Shown here in pieces: positions 14,788 through 16,253 of a DNA stretch of 16,253 nucleotides. The position numbers were made by a program, and so were the translations under genes. Positions within the stretch are counted from its first letter, which is position 1, and each line of letters begins with the position of its first letter. The notes under the pieces are model-generated. The model was not told where the DNA came from. It saw only the letters and a list, made by a program, of their open reading frames with translations, and did no database searches. The stretch is from Chamaesiphon sp. (GTDB lineage: Bacteria; Cyanobacteriota; Cyanobacteriia; Cyanobacteriales; Chamaesiphonaceae): contig JAJAYU010000015.1 in NCBI GenBank assembly GCA_026786125.1, positions 1 to 16,253 on the forward strand, written 5' to 3'.

Positions 14788-16253
14788 CTATTTACTTTTC
14801 GCTTCCAAATTTTCTAAACGACCTTTCAATTCTTGATTGGTTTTCTTAACTTCTTCCAATTCCTCACGTAACTGTTTCACGGCTCGATCGTTACCAATTT
14901 TCTGCTGCACCTTTTGGACTCCTTCATCCGCTATTCGTTTAACTCGTCCGTCGGGACTTTGATTGGCTAAACTTTGCAATACGCCGATCGCTTTGACGGT
15001 TTCCATTTGGCTCAAGGCGTTGACTACGGATACTTGAGTTAGGAAAAATGATTCGCAAGCAAGTTCAGCTAATTTCTCAATAATCACGGTCAGATTTGCC
15101 TCTGATTGGCCTTGAGAAATCGCTCCTAGAGCACGAATCGAGGGTAAACGCAGTGGTTGGGGTACACCTGGTTTGACGTATTCTAGGACGGTATTTAGAG
15201 CTACGGGTGAATCGGTCATTTTACTCAAACCACCGATCGCACCTGCGCGAACTACTTCATTCCACCCAGCGCGGGTATTTAAGACCTCGGTGAGCAGGGT
15301 AATTACTTCTTCTTGCTTGGATTTGAGGCTAGCGGTGGTCATGCCACCGAGGGCGCGACAGGCAGCCGCTTCGACGTAGTAGCTCTCGTCACCTGCTTCG
15401 ACTAGTTGTTTAATTGCCGCATAGGTTTGGGGTGTTTTAATATTACCTAATTCATCGACGATCGCTTTACGGACAAAGGCATCTTCATCACCAATTTCAG
15501 CGATTAGATTAGTTGCCGAAATATCAAGTTTGATTTTGGCTAGTTGTTGCGCGGCTTCAAGGCGGACAGCCCAGAATTCCTCATTTGCTAGACATTCTGT
15601 TAGAGCAGTGACGGCTTCGAGGTTGCCTTTTTTAGCGATCGCTTCCGTGGCATAAATTCTGGAAATCGGGTCTGGATCAGACTTGAGCTGTGCTTTTAGT
15701 TCAGGTAATGGATATTCAAGGGTGACGGTTTTGAGATAGTTATTACCAACATCAAAGCTGATGAAATCGGGTTTAGTTTCCAGCGGGAAGTAGAGAACTT
15801 GTTCTTTTTCGTGGATCCGAATTTTGGTAACTTTGACATCGACTGCTTCGCCTGTGACATAACCAAACCCGATTGGAATTTTTAGGTCGAATAAGTCATT
15901 GGTAAGGGTATGAATACCTTCTTTCGCTTGAGTTTGAGTAATAGTTAGTTTTGCTAAATTACTCTCCCCATCCCAACTATAGGCAACTTTATAATCTGGA
16001 TGTCCACCTCGATAAACATACTGATCGAATAAGAACGCTAAATTGCGTCCGGTAGCTTTATCGATCGCCCGCAGTAGATCGATCGTTTCGACAGTTTTGT
16101 GAGCATTATCTCGCACGAAAGTATGGATGAATCGATCAAACAATTCATCGCCTAATTCTGCCCGAATCATGTGATAAACACAGGCACCCTTTTCATAGAG
16201 ATGTCGATCGTATAACTCGATCGCTTCTCGATAGATATTGGTAACGATCGGAC
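14788..16253 (-). CDS. M1-family (gluzincin) aminopeptidase with C-terminal HEAT-like repeats (5' part outside window)
   Basis: 487 residues are visible; the frame is open to the window edge. At the start of the visible part is LYDRHLYEKGACVYHMIR. Its HLYEKGA Tyr corresponds to the transition-state-stabilising Tyr of M1 peptidases. The HExxH zinc motif would lie outside the window. LAFLFDQYVYRGGHPDY closes the catalytic domain, followed by a beta domain (about 95-180) and a series of HEAT/armadillo-type helical pairs (about 180-450; for example DPISRIYATEAIAKKG and VRKAIVDELGNIK). The last ~30 residues form a Lys/Glu-rich coiled coil ending LENLEAKSK. M1 enzymes remove N-terminal residues from peptides. 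Similar M1-HEAT proteins are usual in cyanobacteria. Full length should be near 850-900 residues. Confidence 0.9.
   Translation of the reverse strand, partial: PIVTNIYREAIELYDRHLYEKGACVYHMIRAELGDELFDRFIHTFVRDNAHKTVETIDLLRAIDKATGRNLAFLFDQYVYRGGHPDYKVAYSWDGESNLAKLTITQTQAKEGIHTLTNDLFDLKIPIGFGYVTGEAVDVKVTKIRIHEKEQVLYFPLETKPDFISFDVGNNYLKTVTLEYPLPELKAQLKSDPDPISRIYATEAIAKKGNLEAVTALTECLANEEFWAVRLEAAQQLAKIKLDISATNLIAEIGDEDAFVRKAIVDELGNIKTPQTYAAIKQLVEAGDESYYVEAAACRALGGMTTASLKSKQEEVITLLTEVLNTRAGWNEVVRAGAIGGLSKMTDSPVALNTVLEYVKPGVPQPLRLPSIRALGAISQGQSEANLTVIIEKLAELACESFFLTQVSVVNALSQMETVKAIGVLQSLANQSPDGRVKRIADEGVQKVQQKIGNDRAVKQLREELEEVKKTNQELKGRLENLEAKSK

Overview
The window reads as chromosomal DNA of a non-marine cyanobacterium. 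The signs are the 3' end of a bidirectional [NiFe]-hydrogenase large-subunit gene (hoxH), a vipp1/IM30 gene, a long-form hpf (lrtA type), a stand-alone groEL with a CIRCE operator, several small proteins of cyanobacterial type, very frequent CGATCG words, and heptamer-like tandem repeats between genes. I cannot name the genus from sequence alone.

Layout, left to right. (1) 1-372: C-terminal end of hoxH (+). (2) 389-1934, minus strand: thrB, then a RelE/HigB-like toxin 7 nt downstream, then an HTH antitoxin overlapping the toxin by 4 nt. The antitoxin frame is broken by a 22-bp palindromic insert at 470-491. Its displaced last 26 codons are still intact, and removing the insert restores a 92-aa antitoxin. 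(3) 1935-2377: divergent thrB/hpf control region with a thrB promoter and several perfect inverted repeats. (4) 2378-5443: hpf with a strong terminator, then a class A penicillin-binding protein with an N-terminal FHA domain. (5) 5566-7199: exported Mn-type superoxide dismutase and vipp1, convergent around a nested palindrome. (6) 7200-7570: scar of an IS200/IS605-like element. (7) 7571-8623: one-pass membrane protein of unknown role. (8) 8891-10569: DUF721/DciA-like protein with a zinc ribbon and two small conserved proteins. (9) 10624-12921: rpsN and CIRCE-controlled groEL, both minus. (10) 12967-13200: probable decayed alpha/beta-hydrolase end. (11) 13289-14641: miaB. (12) 14788-16253: C-terminal half of an M1 aminopeptidase with HEAT-like repeats, running off the window.

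Most genes are housekeeping: amino-acid synthesis, ribosome hibernation, peptidoglycan synthesis, oxidative-stress defence, thylakoid maintenance, protein folding and tRNA modification. They do not form one pathway. The most informative observation is the antitoxin gene broken by a very small repeat next to an apparently intact toxin. A second theme is the density of small palindromic or tandem repeats at gene boundaries. Three of the four convergent gene junctions carry a long inverted repeat. I saw no CRISPR array, tRNA, rRNA or complete mobile element.
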